Source: Nostoc sp. CMAA1605 (GTDB lineage Bacteria; Cyanobacteriota; Cyanobacteriia; Cyanobacteriales; Nostocaceae). Taken from it: a DNA stretch of 64,000 nucleotides. The stretch is taken from the NCBI RefSeq assembly GCF_021596505.1, contig NZ_PJIZ01000005.1, positions 87,852 to 151,851 on the forward strand, given 5' to 3'. Position numbers and translations under genes: made by a program. The notes under the pieces were generated by a model. The model was not told the DNA's origin. It did not search any database and saw only the letters and a list, made by a program, of their open reading frames with translations. Positions 20,111-29,451 of the stretch are shown piece after piece. Within the stretch, counting starts at the first letter, position 1, and each line of letters begins with the position of its first letter.

Positions 20111-20926
20111 CTAACCTTCTGTTTCATCTGTGAGCAAACTATTGGGATCAATGCCTTGAGATTGTAAGTAGGCTATTAGGCGTTCTTTTTGTTGACGTTC
20201 CTGTTCAGCGCGTTGTTTTTCCTGTTCAGCCCGTTGGCGTTCCTGTTCAGCGCGTTGTTTTTCCTGTTCAGCCCGTTGGCGTTCTTGTTGCACCATCTCT
20301 ACAGCCCAGGGTAACAAATTACCCGATTCATCCCACCATCGCAACCAATAACCAGTTCTCCCCTCTTTCGTCCCGCGCCAAGTTCCTAAATATAATCCTA
20401 TAGTCGCTATCCAATGGCGACCATTTTCATCTGGTTGCTTTAACTCATAGCGTCCATTTTCTAGTTGATGAAACTCCAATAATCCACCATCTGGGTCAAA
20501 AATGATGTAAATGGGGATTTGTAAAATTTGTTCGTAGAAAAACCACTTCCCTGGCGGGTAGGTGCGCTTTGATGAATACTCTTCCCCTTCTGTCTGGGAT
20601 AAAAATTCCATGACTATGGCAGGAATTTCTCCTTCTAAGTGAGGAGTGTAGCTGGTGCGATCGCCTACAATTTCATTTACACGGGGAATATATAACCAAT
20701 CTGGTGCTTTAGCGATAAATTGCCCATTCACAGTGGCACAAATCGCAAAATTCGAGGCGATTAACATTTGCTCTTGGATGAACCCAATAATTTCTAAGCT
20801 TTCACACAAAGCACCAGCCAGGATTGGCTGACCAGTATTTTCCGCCGGTTTATCCCCTAGCTTAAAATCTTCGGGCAATGGTTGCCAACAAATATCTAGT
20901 GTGGTGATTTGGGCTACCATAAGCAA
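20111..20926 (-). CDS. Uma2-family protein with C-terminal KQRAEQERQ repeat coiled coil
   Basis: PAIVMEFLSQTEGEEYSSKRTYPPGKWFFYEQILQIPIYIIFDP; QEKQRAEQERQRAEQEKQRAEQERQ. Confidence 0.83.
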   Translation of the reverse strand: MLMVAQITTLDICWQPLPEDFKLGDKPAENTGQPILAGALCESLEIIGFIQEQMLIASNFAICATVNGQFIAKAPDWLYIPRVNEIVGDRTSYTPHLEGEIPAIVMEFLSQTEGEEYSSKRTYPPGKWFFYEQILQIPIYIIFDPDGGLLEFHQLENGRYELKQPDENGRHWIATIGLYLGTWRGTKEGRTGYWLRWWDESGNLLPWAVEMVQQERQRAEQEKQRAEQERQRAEQEKQRAEQERQQKERLIAYLQSQGIDPNSLLTDETEG

Positions 20927-21078
20927 GGTTTTGGCATTTTTCTAAATTGTATCACTGAATTGGTACAGCTAATCCAGTATTCAGTACAACGAGTAATCCC
21001 AGTCCCCAAAATTAACAAAACCGACTGTTACAGTGAAAATAACAGCCGGTAATCAATTTGGTAATCTTAAATTAGAGT

Positions 21079-21207
21079 TTAGGCTTCTCTGTTCAAAAAG
21101 CTTTGAACTTGTCTGAGAGCCGCAGCACCGATGTTGAACAAAGCCCAGCCACCAGCAACAGCGATGGGAGCTAAAACGATCGCTACGCGAAAATCAATAC
21201 CATCCAT
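21079..21207 (-). CDS. psbY: Photosystem II protein Y (PsbY)
   Basis: Missed by ORF track (42 aa): [42 protein letters not shown]. Confidence 0.8.
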   Translation of the reverse strand: MDGIDFRVAIVLAPIAVAGGWALFNIGAAALRQVQSFLNREA

Positions 21208-21336
21208 TTCTAGTACCCCTCTATCAAAGTAGAAATTAAAGTTTTATCAACTACTCTCATTTTTATTTTTAGCTGAAGTGGGCAATTTTGCTAGGGGGTT
21301 TTGTAAAGAAACATTAAATAGTTGGTTGATAGTCAT

Positions 21337-21412
21337 TAGGGATTGGGGATTGGGGATTGGGGATTGGGGACTGGGGACTGGGGACTGGGGACTGGGGATT
21401 GGGGACTGGGGG
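21337..21412. repeat. (GGGGATT/GGGGACT)n heptamer array, G-tract rich
   Basis: About ten consecutive GGGG tracts spaced by 3 nt. Confidence 0.9.
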
Positions 21413-21483
21413 ACAAGGTAGACAAGGTAGATTTTAATGCCCTATGCCCTATGCCCTATGCCCTATTCCCAATGCCCAAATTT

Positions 21484-22005
21484 CTAAGCAAACCCCAAAT
21501 CCGTTCCCTTGTCGGCGTGGACTAAAGCTAACTTTTTGTAACGTTCGGCGTGTTCTATGAGGTTGGCGGCTTCTTCTTGTGTAACTTGGCGAAGAATTTT
21601 GCCGGGAATGCCTACAACTAGGGATAAGGGGGGTATATTCTTGGTTACTACTGCACCAGCACCGATGATGCTACCTGCTCCTACTCTGACTCCATCTAAA
21701 ACTACTGCGCCGATACCAATTAGACAGCCGCGCTCAATATGGGCTGAATGTACAACAGCACGATGTCCTACTGTCACATGGTCTTCTAAAATTGTGGGCA
21801 ACCCAGGATCACCATGCAAAATAGCCCCGTCTTGAATATTTGTGCATTCGCCAATGTCAATGCGTTCTACATCTGCTCGCACAACTGCACCATACCAAAT
21901 GCTGACTCCGGCTGCTATGTTGACTGAACCCATGACAACGGCGTTGGCTGCAATGAAAGCGGCTTGAGAAAAATCGGGAGAAGGCCAGTAAGAAACGGTA
22001 GACAC
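21484..22005 (-). CDS. Gamma-carbonic-anhydrase-like left-handed beta-helix protein
   Basis: Hexapeptide repeats (NIAAGVSIWYGAVVRADVERIDIGECTNIQDGAILHGDPG...). Probable GTG start at 22005; the ORF is open to 22113. Confidence 0.85.
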   Translation of the reverse strand: MSTVSYWPSPDFSQAAFIAANAVVMGSVNIAAGVSIWYGAVVRADVERIDIGECTNIQDGAILHGDPGLPTILEDHVTVGHRAVVHSAHIERGCLIGIGAVVLDGVRVGAGSIIGAGAVVTKNIPPLSLVVGIPGKILRQVTQEEAANLIEHAERYKKLALVHADKGTDLGFA

Positions 22006-22032
22006 GATAGAATAGGAATAAGGTACCCAGGA

Positions 22033-22108
22033 ACACTGGAGAGGCTCCATCCTTGGAGACTGGTTGCAAAACCAGAATATCACAGTGTCATTCCTCTTCG
22101 CGGAGGAA
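22033..22108. ncRNA. Candidate structured RNA / leader: three-way junction plus adjacent hairpin (strand unresolved)
   Basis: Pairing by eye: ACACTG(22033-38)/CAGTGT(22083-88); CTCCA(22045-49)/TGGAG(22054-58); CTGGTT(22060-65)-GCAA-AACCAG(22070-75); TTCCTC(22091-96)/GAGGAA(22103-08). Confidence 0.35.
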
Positions 22109-22244
22109 GACAATCCGTAAAAGTTGTTCTCGCTTCATGTTTTTGATGTGCAGTCGAGAATGATTTCTCCCTGGTGATAGAGCCGGAGTGTAAAATCCAA
22201 CCCACTGGTGCTGGTGAATACGAAAATACGTTTGTACGCACTTC

Positions 22245-22757
22245 ATGATGAATCCAGGCTTGCAGTACCCTATATTCGGAGCTGATATACAGTGTCCCCA
22301 TTGTCGGCAAACTATTCCGGCACTGACACTAACTGATACTTATTTATGCCCTCGTCATGGCGCGTTTGAAGCTAATCCCAAAACTGGAGAGTTAGTTCAT
22401 CTACAGTCTGGGCGACATTGGCGACGGTGGAACAATGAGTGGTATAGACAGCATACTCATCCTGATGGCATTCGGTTTGAAATCCACGAAGCCTTAGACA
22501 AACTATACACCCAAGGCTATCGAGCGACACGAGTGATCATCGCCAGACGTTATCAGGAGTTGATGAGTGGCTATTTAGAACGCAGTACACCTTGGCGTTC
22601 TGGACAGCAAGAAGCATCATCTGCAAGGCTATACGGCTTACCTGTAGAATTTAGTCCTGATCCAGCCGAAGATCCTTGCTGGGAAGTGATTAATTTCGAT
22701 TTAGATAAAGAACCGGGTGTGCCGGTGCGCTACCCTTATTTCAGATTGTTTGAATAA
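22245..22757 (+). CDS. Conserved cyanobacterial zinc-ribbon-like protein (TIGR02652-type)
   Basis: MMNPGLQYPIFGADIQCPHCRQTIPALTLTDTYLCPRHGAFEANPKTGELVHLQSGRHWRRWNNEWYRQH. Confidence 0.7.
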   Translation: MMNPGLQYPIFGADIQCPHCRQTIPALTLTDTYLCPRHGAFEANPKTGELVHLQSGRHWRRWNNEWYRQHTHPDGIRFEIHEALDKLYTQGYRATRVIIARRYQELMSGYLERSTPWRSGQQEASSARLYGLPVEFSPDPAEDPCWEVINFDLDKEPGVPVRYPYFRLFE

Positions 22758-22880
22758 ACTTGATTTCATCAAGTTTATGGGTATAAGGGTGTAAGGGTGT
22801 GAGGGTGTAGGGGTCGAATTGATTATCTGATTCCCCCTTCCCAATCCCCAGTCCCCAATCCCTAATCCCCAATCTCCAAA

Positions 22881-23309
22881 ATGCACCACGCCTCTATTCG
22901 GACTGCGAATATCCATCACGCGATCGCTTTTTATGAAATTCTAGGTTTTACAGTCTGTGAACGCTTCACCACAGGCTACACCCTCGCTTGCTGGATGGAA
23001 GGATTAGGCGGAAGAATTGAATTAATTCAAATACCCCAACCCAAACCCGCACCGGATGCGTTTGGTGATGAGCATTATGTGGGTTACTATCACCTATCGT
23101 TTGATTTAACGGAAATTACTGAAGATTTACCAGGGTGGTTGACAAATTTACAAAAACGAGTAGCATTATCAGTAGAATTACCACCTTTAAAAATTCTTTT
23201 AGAACCGACTCAACAGCAAATAGGCGATCGCATTTTAGAAGTAGCCTTTATTGCCGATACGGATGGCTTACCTTTAGAGTTCATCCGATTTTTAAGCAAA
23301 CAACATTAG
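22881..23309 (+). CDS. VOC (glyoxalase/bleomycin-resistance) family protein
   Basis: HHASIRTANIHHAIAFYEILGFTVCERFTTGYTLACWM...DTDGLPLEFI. Confidence 0.85.
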   Translation: MHHASIRTANIHHAIAFYEILGFTVCERFTTGYTLACWMEGLGGRIELIQIPQPKPAPDAFGDEHYVGYYHLSFDLTEITEDLPGWLTNLQKRVALSVELPPLKILLEPTQQQIGDRILEVAFIADTDGLPLEFIRFLSKQH

Positions 23310-23442
23310 TTTCTCGTTTTTATTTTGTCTTTTTATATACATTTATTGCTATCGTCAAGGTAACATATTTATTCAAGAGAATGAGAATATTCTCGGCAAT
23401 AACTATAGAGAATGATTTTATTTAATACATCTACCACAGCAA

Positions 23443-26268
23443 ATGTCTATATTATCAGCTGCCTATAGATATCGTTTTCATCTATTGCTGTTTGTTGTTT
23501 CATTAATGACCTTATTATTTCTTGGCAATGCGCCTGCTAAGAGTCAAGATATAAGTACCCTAAATCGTGAGAGAAACCAATTAACATTAGTGACCAAAAA
23601 TTCCCAAGATTTAAAATTAACGGAAAATGTCCACAGAACTGTTTTAGAAAATGGACTAACTGTTCTCATTAAAGAAGTTCATACAGCTCCTGTAGTGAGT
23701 GTGCAAGTATGGTACAAGTTTGGTTCACGCCAAGAAGCACCAGGAGTCAACGGTATTGCCCATCAACTAGAACATATGATGTTCAAAGGTACAACCAACC
23801 GTCCGACTCAATTTGGCTGGTTGTTTAGTGCTTTGGGTAGTGACTCGAATGCTTTTACAAGCTATGACCAAACAGCATATTACGGCACAGTCGAACGAGA
23901 CAAGCTCAAAGCATTGCTAGTTCTAGAAGCCGATAGAATGCAGAATGCTCTCATGGATAGTGAACACTTAGCTAGCGAGAAGCGGGTAGTCATTTCGGAG
24001 TTACAAGGTTACGAAAATAGCCCAGAATATCGACTCAGTCGTGCTATTTTACGGTCAGTATTTCCCAATGGTTACGGTTTACCTGTAGGTGGTACTAAGG
24101 CTGATGTCGAAAAATTCCAGATTGAGCAAGTCCGCCAATACTATCGTCAGTTTTATCATCCTGAAAATGCCGTTTTAATCATTGTCGGCGATTGCCAAGC
24201 TCAAAAAACTCTAGCTACAGTCAAGGAAATCTTTGGTAATATTCCCAAGGGTCAACAGTCAGTAGTCAATGGTCAACAGTCAGTAGTCAATGGTCAACAG
24301 TCAGTAGTCAATGGTGCTAAGTCGCCAATCTTGTTACGAGAACAGGGTTCAGCTTCATTATTGCAGGCTTTGTATCCCTTACCATCTGCAAATCATCCAG
24401 ATATGCCGGCTCTAGAAGTGGCAGATTATATTTTGACAGAGGGTAGAAATTCCCGACTATATCAAGCTTTGGTGGAATCGGGTTTAGCCACTGATATTTC
24501 AGGTGCAGTGGTGAGTTTACAGCAAGGTGGGTGGTATGAGTTGCTAGTCACGGCTGATCCTGATGAAGATGTGAGTAAGCTGACACCTGTGGTGAACCAG
24601 GCGATCGCAAAACTGACTAAAACAGGAGTCACCGCCGCCGAGTTAGCTAGAGCTAAAAGACAGTTAGAATCTGCGACTATTTTGAGTAACCGTAGTATTA
24701 CTGATCAAGCCATGCAGTTAGGCAATGATGAGACAACTACGGGTGATTATCGCTTTACAGACCATTATTTAGCGGCTGTGCATCAAGTTACCTCCGCAGA
24801 TGTTAAAGCTGTATTAAAGAAATATCTGCGCCCATCTGCACGGAAAGTGGGAATTTTTCAACCAATTACCAATCAAAATAAAGAAATCGCCTCAAAACAG
24901 CCACCTCCACAAACTAAGGAAAATTTGTCTGGTAATTTACCCACTTTGCCAGCTGAGATGCTGCGCTACTTACCAGTCATTGAACATGATGAACAGGTTA
25001 ACAATAAGACATTGCAAGTACCACAGCAGTTTACCCTAGCTAATGGTTTACAGGTATTATTATTAAGCGATCGCTCGACACCCACCATTACTTTAAGTGG
25101 TCATATCCAAGCAGGTACAGAATTTGACCCAGGAGAACAAGTAGGATTAGCTGCACTAGTAGCAGATAGCTTGATGAGTGGAACCAAAACCAAAAATGCT
25201 GTTACCCTAGCGAAAGCCTTGGAAGACAGAGGCGCGACTTTAGATTTTGAAGCTTATCGGAATGGCGTACAAATAGAGGGTAATAGTCTGGCGGAAGACT
25301 TACCAGTATTAATTAAAACCTTAGCAGATGCCCTAAAAAATAGTACATTTCCGCAGAAAGAGTTGGAATTAAATCGTCAGCAAGCCTTAACAGACTTGAA
25401 AGTAGAACTAGATGATCCAGCCGCAGTGGCGCGCAAAATATTTTTGCAATCGATTTACCCCAAAAAACATCCTCTACATAAGTTCCCCACAGCCGAGAGT
25501 CTGCAAAGTATTAAGAGAAAAGATGTGATTGCTTTCCAAAACAAATACTATCGTCCAGATAGTATGGTGTTAGCACTGGTGGGAGATTTTGACACAGAAG
25601 AAGTGCGATCGCTAATTCAACAAGAGTTTGGTGATTGGCGTGCTAGTGGTTCACCCCCCAAAGTCGAATATCCCCAAGTATCCAACCCCAGTAATTTAGT
25701 ACGAGTTAACCCAGTAATTCCAGGTAAAGCCCAAGCTATCACCTACATGGGTTATACAGGAATCAAACGCCAAGACCCTAGATTTTACAGTGCTTTAGTA
25801 TTGAATCAAATATTAGGCGGCGATACATTATCTAGTCGCCTGGGTGCAGAAATCCGCGATCGCCAAGGACTCACCTACGGAATTTACAGTCACTTCCAAG
25901 CGGAAAAAGACTTTGGCACATTTTGGATTGAAATGCAAACCAGTCCAGAAGATGCTAATCAAGCGATCGCTAGCACCCGTAAATTACTACAAAACGTCCA
26001 TCAACAAGGTGTTACAGCCACAGAATTAGAAATGGCTAAACGTAGTCTGACTGGTAGTTATCACGTTTCTTTAGCAGATCCAGAAGAATTAACTAGTAAC
26101 ATCCTGATGAATCAGGTGTATGGTTTAGACAAAACAGAATTACACACCTACACTCAAAAAATTCAACAAGTTACCCTGACAGAAGTGAATCAAGCCGCCC
26201 GTGAATTACTACATCCTGATAATCTGGTTGTAGTGACTGCTGGCCCTCCTATCTTGGCTCACAGATAG
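23443..26268 (+). CDS. M16 family metallopeptidase (two fused M16 modules)
   Basis: 941 aa; HxxEH zinc motif in HQLEHMMFKGT; second module lacks an evident HxxEH. Confidence 0.9.
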   Translation: MSILSAAYRYRFHLLLFVVSLMTLLFLGNAPAKSQDISTLNRERNQLTLVTKNSQDLKLTENVHRTVLENGLTVLIKEVHTAPVVSVQVWYKFGSRQEAPGVNGIAHQLEHMMFKGTTNRPTQFGWLFSALGSDSNAFTSYDQTAYYGTVERDKLKALLVLEADRMQNALMDSEHLASEKRVVISELQGYENSPEYRLSRAILRSVFPNGYGLPVGGTKADVEKFQIEQVRQYYRQFYHPENAVLIIVGDCQAQKTLATVKEIFGNIPKGQQSVVNGQQSVVNGQQSVVNGAKSPILLREQGSASLLQALYPLPSANHPDMPALEVADYILTEGRNSRLYQALVESGLATDISGAVVSLQQGGWYELLVTADPDEDVSKLTPVVNQAIAKLTKTGVTAAELARAKRQLESATILSNRSITDQAMQLGNDETTTGDYRFTDHYLAAVHQVTSADVKAVLKKYLRPSARKVGIFQPITNQNKEIASKQPPPQTKENLSGNLPTLPAEMLRYLPVIEHDEQVNNKTLQVPQQFTLANGLQVLLLSDRSTPTITLSGHIQAGTEFDPGEQVGLAALVADSLMSGTKTKNAVTLAKALEDRGATLDFEAYRNGVQIEGNSLAEDLPVLIKTLADALKNSTFPQKELELNRQQALTDLKVELDDPAAVARKIFLQSIYPKKHPLHKFPTAESLQSIKRKDVIAFQNKYYRPDSMVLALVGDFDTEEVRSLIQQEFGDWRASGSPPKVEYPQVSNPSNLVRVNPVIPGKAQAITYMGYTGIKRQDPRFYSALVLNQILGGDTLSSRLGAEIRDRQGLTYGIYSHFQAEKDFGTFWIEMQTSPEDANQAIASTRKLLQNVHQQGVTATELEMAKRSLTGSYHVSLADPEELTSNILMNQVYGLDKTELHTYTQKIQQVTLTEVNQAARELLHPDNLVVVTAGPPILAHR
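24250..24314 (+). repeat. Intragenic 21-bp tandem repeat x3 in the M16 peptidase CDS
   Basis: (ggtcaacagtcagtagtcaat)x3, encoding GQQSVVN x3. Confidence 0.97.
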
Positions 26269-26271
26269 TGG

Positions 26272-26312
26272 GCATGGGGCATGGGGCATGGGGCATGGGG
26301 CATTGGGCATTG
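26272..26312. repeat. (GGGGCAT)n heptamer array
   Basis: ggcatggggcatggggcatggggcatggggcattggg. Confidence 0.9.
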
Positions 26313-26354
26313 GGAGACAAGGTAGACAAGGTAGGCAAGGAAAAAGAGTGTCAA

Positions 26355-26440
26355 CCACTAATGACTAATGACTAATGACTAATGACTAATGACTAATGAC
26401 TATTGACTATTGACTATTGACTATTGACTATTGACTATTT
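26355..26440. repeat. (TAATGAC)n-(TATTGAC)n heptamer array
   Basis: actaatgactaatgac...tattgactattgac. Confidence 0.92.
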
Positions 26441-26546
26441 CGCCACAAAAAATAAGCTAACTTAAAAATAGATAGTATTTCTCAACTAAACTTTTAGTAA
26501 AACACAGCAAAATTAGCTCTAAGGCGCAAGTAATCATTAGTTTCCC

Positions 26547-27371
26547 ATGAACATCCTCACCAATTTACTTTCTCAAGTACCTAAACCCGTAACACCTAAA
26601 CAACGCCGAGGAATTGAAATTAAATCGCCGCGTGAAATTGATATTATGCGGCAATCAGCAAAAATTGTTGCTACTGTCCTCAAGGAAATTTCGGAGTTAG
26701 TCAAGCCAGGTATGACTACAGCCGATTTAGATGCTTACGCAGAAAAACGTATCCGTGAAATGGGTGCAACACCTAGTTTTAAGGGATATCACGGCTTTAA
26801 AGGTTCTATCTGTGCCAGCATTAATCATGAAGTAGTGCATGGTATCCCTAATCCGAAAAAAGTCATTCGGGCTGGGGATGTCTTAAAAGTAGATACAGGT
26901 GCTTACTATCAAGGATTTCATGGTGATTCTTGCATTACTATCGCTGTGGAGGAAGTCACCCCAGAAGCTGCTAGATTAATTCGCGTTGCGGAAGAAGCAC
27001 TTTATAAAGGTATTGAACAAGTCAAAGCAGGTGCATACTTATTAGATTTAGCCGGTGCCATTGAAGATCATGTGAAAGCACATGGTTACACTGTGGTGGA
27101 AGAATTCACCGGACACGGTGTCGGACGTAACTTACATGAAGAACCGTCTGTATTTAACTACCGTACAAGAGAAATGCCGAATGTGAAACTGCGTGCTGGT
27201 ATGACTTTGGCCATTGAACCCATTTTAAACGCAGGTTCTAAACATACACGCACTTTATCAGATAGATGGACGGCTGTAACTGTAGATAATTCCTTATCAG
27301 CACAGTTTGAGCATACAGTCTTAGTGACAGAAACTGGTTATGAAATTTTGACCGATCGCACCAAAATTTAA
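26547..27371 (+). CDS. map: Type I methionyl aminopeptidase
   Basis: GVVHGIPN-like [52 protein letters not shown]. Confidence 0.95.
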   Translation: MNILTNLLSQVPKPVTPKQRRGIEIKSPREIDIMRQSAKIVATVLKEISELVKPGMTTADLDAYAEKRIREMGATPSFKGYHGFKGSICASINHEVVHGIPNPKKVIRAGDVLKVDTGAYYQGFHGDSCITIAVEEVTPEAARLIRVAEEALYKGIEQVKAGAYLLDLAGAIEDHVKAHGYTVVEEFTGHGVGRNLHEEPSVFNYRTREMPNVKLRAGMTLAIEPILNAGSKHTRTLSDRWTAVTVDNSLSAQFEHTVLVTETGYEILTDRTKI

Positions 27372-27386
27372 TAGCAGAATATAACC

Positions 27387-27415
27387 AAAAGCGATACCGT
27401 AGGTATCGCTTTTTG
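27387..27415 (+). terminator. Rho-independent terminator downstream of map
   Basis: AAAAGCGATACC-gta-GGTATCGCTTTTT perfect stem. Confidence 0.9.
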
Positions 27416-27498
27416 CTGACAAACAAAAACTTTTGTAAAACCAAATTGCAAAAGGTGGGAATTTGCAGATTATCTACTGTAATGCCACCTTTATCATC

Positions 27499-27644
27499 CT
27501 GACTTTTCACGTTATGTGGAAAAGTTAACGCAAAACCTAACCCCCTAGCCCCCTTCCCTACTAGGGAAGGGGGAAAAGTTAAAGCCTCTCCCCGTGTCGG
27601 GGAGAGGTTTGGAGAGGGGTTTTCCAGATACCGTGAAAAGTCAG
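27499..27644 (+). mobile_element. 146-bp MITE, copy 1 (10-bp TSD CTTTATCATC)
   Basis: TIR CTGACTTTTCACG...CGTGAAAAGTCAG; flanks 27489-27498 and 27645-27654 both ctttatcatc. Confidence 0.92.
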
Positions 27645-27661
27645 CTTTATCATCAATAAAC

Positions 27662-28912
27662 ATGAAAAAACGGATTTTTGGTGTAACAGTAGGTTTATTT
27701 GCTTTCGTGTTGGCGATAGTTATCCTGCTAGGACAGTTCAATGTTGTTGTCGCAGCACCTAATTCAGCAGTTTATGACAAAGCCAAGAAAGCACAAAGCG
27801 ATTTTTTGAGTAAACTAGAAACCCTAGTCAACATCGACTCTGGTACAGGTTATGAACCAGGATTAACTAAGGTTGAAGATATTGTAATTGAGCATCTGAA
27901 ATCTATAGGTGCAGAAGTTCAAACCATTAATGCCACTCCTAGCAAGGGAAGGAATATCTTAGCCACCATCAAAGGAACTGGTAAAGGTAAGATTCTGCTG
28001 CTTGCCCACACCGACACAGTATTTGAGGAAGGAACAGCCGCTAAACGTCCCTTCAAAATATTAGGTGGCAAAGCCTACGGTCCAGGAGTAATGGATGATA
28101 AAGGGGGAATTATTTTAGGGTTCGAGGCACTAAAAATTTTACAAGAATTACAGCTTCAGAACTTTGAAAAGATTACCTTTTTAATTAATCCTGATGAAGA
28201 AAAAGGATCATTTGGTTCACGGGAATTAATCAAAGAAACTGCTAAAAAACATGATGTGGCTTTGGTGTTAGAATTTGGTTCGCCTGAAGATAAAGTTACC
28301 TCATGGCGCAAGGGCATTGGTTACTACGGATTTGAAGTCCAAGGTAAGTCTGCCCATGCAGGGGCTGAACCAGAAAAAGGCTGTAATGCACTCGTAGAAG
28401 CAGCCCACCAAACTCTACAACTGAGTAAATTGGGTGATGCCAGCAAACAGACTAGTGTTAATTTTACTGTTTTTCAGGCAGGCGATCGCCGAAATACAAT
28501 TCCAGATTCTGCGAAAGTTCAGGCTGATGTGCGGGTACTCGAAGCCGAAGAATATAATCGCCTCGAACGGGATTTTACTCGCTTATCGAAAAACAAACTC
28601 CTACCCTGCACTGAAATCAAGGTAATTTCAGACAGAGGTCGTCCACCCTTTCCACCCAACCCCAAAACCGATGCTTTAGTGAAAAAAGCACAAGCTATTT
28701 ATCAAACAATAGGTTTTAAGCTAGGTGTAGAGGGTAGTGGAGGCGGTACTGATGGTAACTATGCAGCCTCCGTTGGTACAACCACACTTGATGCACTTGG
28801 TCCTGTAGGTGGGGGCGCACATAGTCCAGAGGAATATATTGATTTAGACCGCATTGCACCAAGAATTTACCTGCTTACCAAGCTGTTAATAGATTTAGGA
28901 AATGCCAGCTGA
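27662..28912 (+). CDS. M20 family metallopeptidase (glutamate carboxypeptidase-like), secreted
   Basis: Signal peptide; LLLAHTDTVFEEG, GPGVMDDKGGIILG, NPDEEKGSFGSRELI. Confidence 0.9.
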   Translation: MKKRIFGVTVGLFAFVLAIVILLGQFNVVVAAPNSAVYDKAKKAQSDFLSKLETLVNIDSGTGYEPGLTKVEDIVIEHLKSIGAEVQTINATPSKGRNILATIKGTGKGKILLLAHTDTVFEEGTAAKRPFKILGGKAYGPGVMDDKGGIILGFEALKILQELQLQNFEKITFLINPDEEKGSFGSRELIKETAKKHDVALVLEFGSPEDKVTSWRKGIGYYGFEVQGKSAHAGAEPEKGCNALVEAAHQTLQLSKLGDASKQTSVNFTVFQAGDRRNTIPDSAKVQADVRVLEAEEYNRLERDFTRLSKNKLLPCTEIKVISDRGRPPFPPNPKTDALVKKAQAIYQTIGFKLGVEGSGGGTDGNYAASVGTTTLDALGPVGGGAHSPEEYIDLDRIAPRIYLLTKLLIDLGNAS

Positions 28913-28997
28913 TATGGTGAATACCAGCTTTCAATATAGAGTGTTTGCAATTTAAAAAGCATCTCAAAGCAACCTTTTGGCTTGGTAATTCTAGTTT

Positions 28998-29143
28998 CTG
29001 ACTTTTCACGGGATCTGGAAAACCCCTCTCCAAACCTCTCCCCGACGCGGGGAGAGGCTTTAACTTTTCCCCCTTCCCTAGTAGGGAAGGGGGCTAGGGG
29101 GTTAGGTTTTGCGTGAACTTTTCCACATAACGTGAAAAGTCAG
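28998..29143 (-). mobile_element. 146-bp MITE, copy 2, inverted (10-bp TSD ATTCTAGTTT)
   Basis: Reverse complement differs from copy 1 at 3 of 146 positions by eye; flanks 28988-28997 and 29144-29153 both attctagttt. Confidence 0.92.
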
Positions 29144-29197
29144 ATTCTAGTTTCAGTCTTGCTACATCTTGTGAATTGATGGAAAAACACCTACTGT

Positions 29198-29222
29198 AGC
29201 CCCTGAATTCTATTCAGGGGCT
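29198..29222. terminator. Strong hairpin, possible terminator
   Basis: AGCCCCTGAAT-tct-ATTCAGGGGCT. Confidence 0.6.
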
Positions 29223-29451
29223 TTACGCATCATGACTCGTAAATTCCTCAATGCCAGTTGTACTATATCAAGAGTTATGATTTTCTCAGTCATTAAATCT
29301 GACTTTTCTATAATTGTCCTGAAATTATTTGATCACTTGTGAGAGTCGAAAAATCCATTTTCTCAAGAAAACTAGATTTTGCAGTCTCGAATTTTTGATA
29401 AATTACATAGGATTACTATAGTTACCTGCAATATTTTTTTAGGCATAACCT

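Noticed and set aside
22030-22108. Possible tRNA (anticodon-like ctggttgcaaaaccag, GCA)
   Set aside because: The loop is 4-6 nt rather than 7, no canonical T-arm (GGTTCRANNCC) or acceptor pairing exists, and a three-way junction explains the pairs better.
27499-29143. Composite transposon carrying the M20 gene
   Set aside because: The two MITEs have different TSDs flanking each copy and no shared TSD at the outer ends, so independent insertions are favoured.
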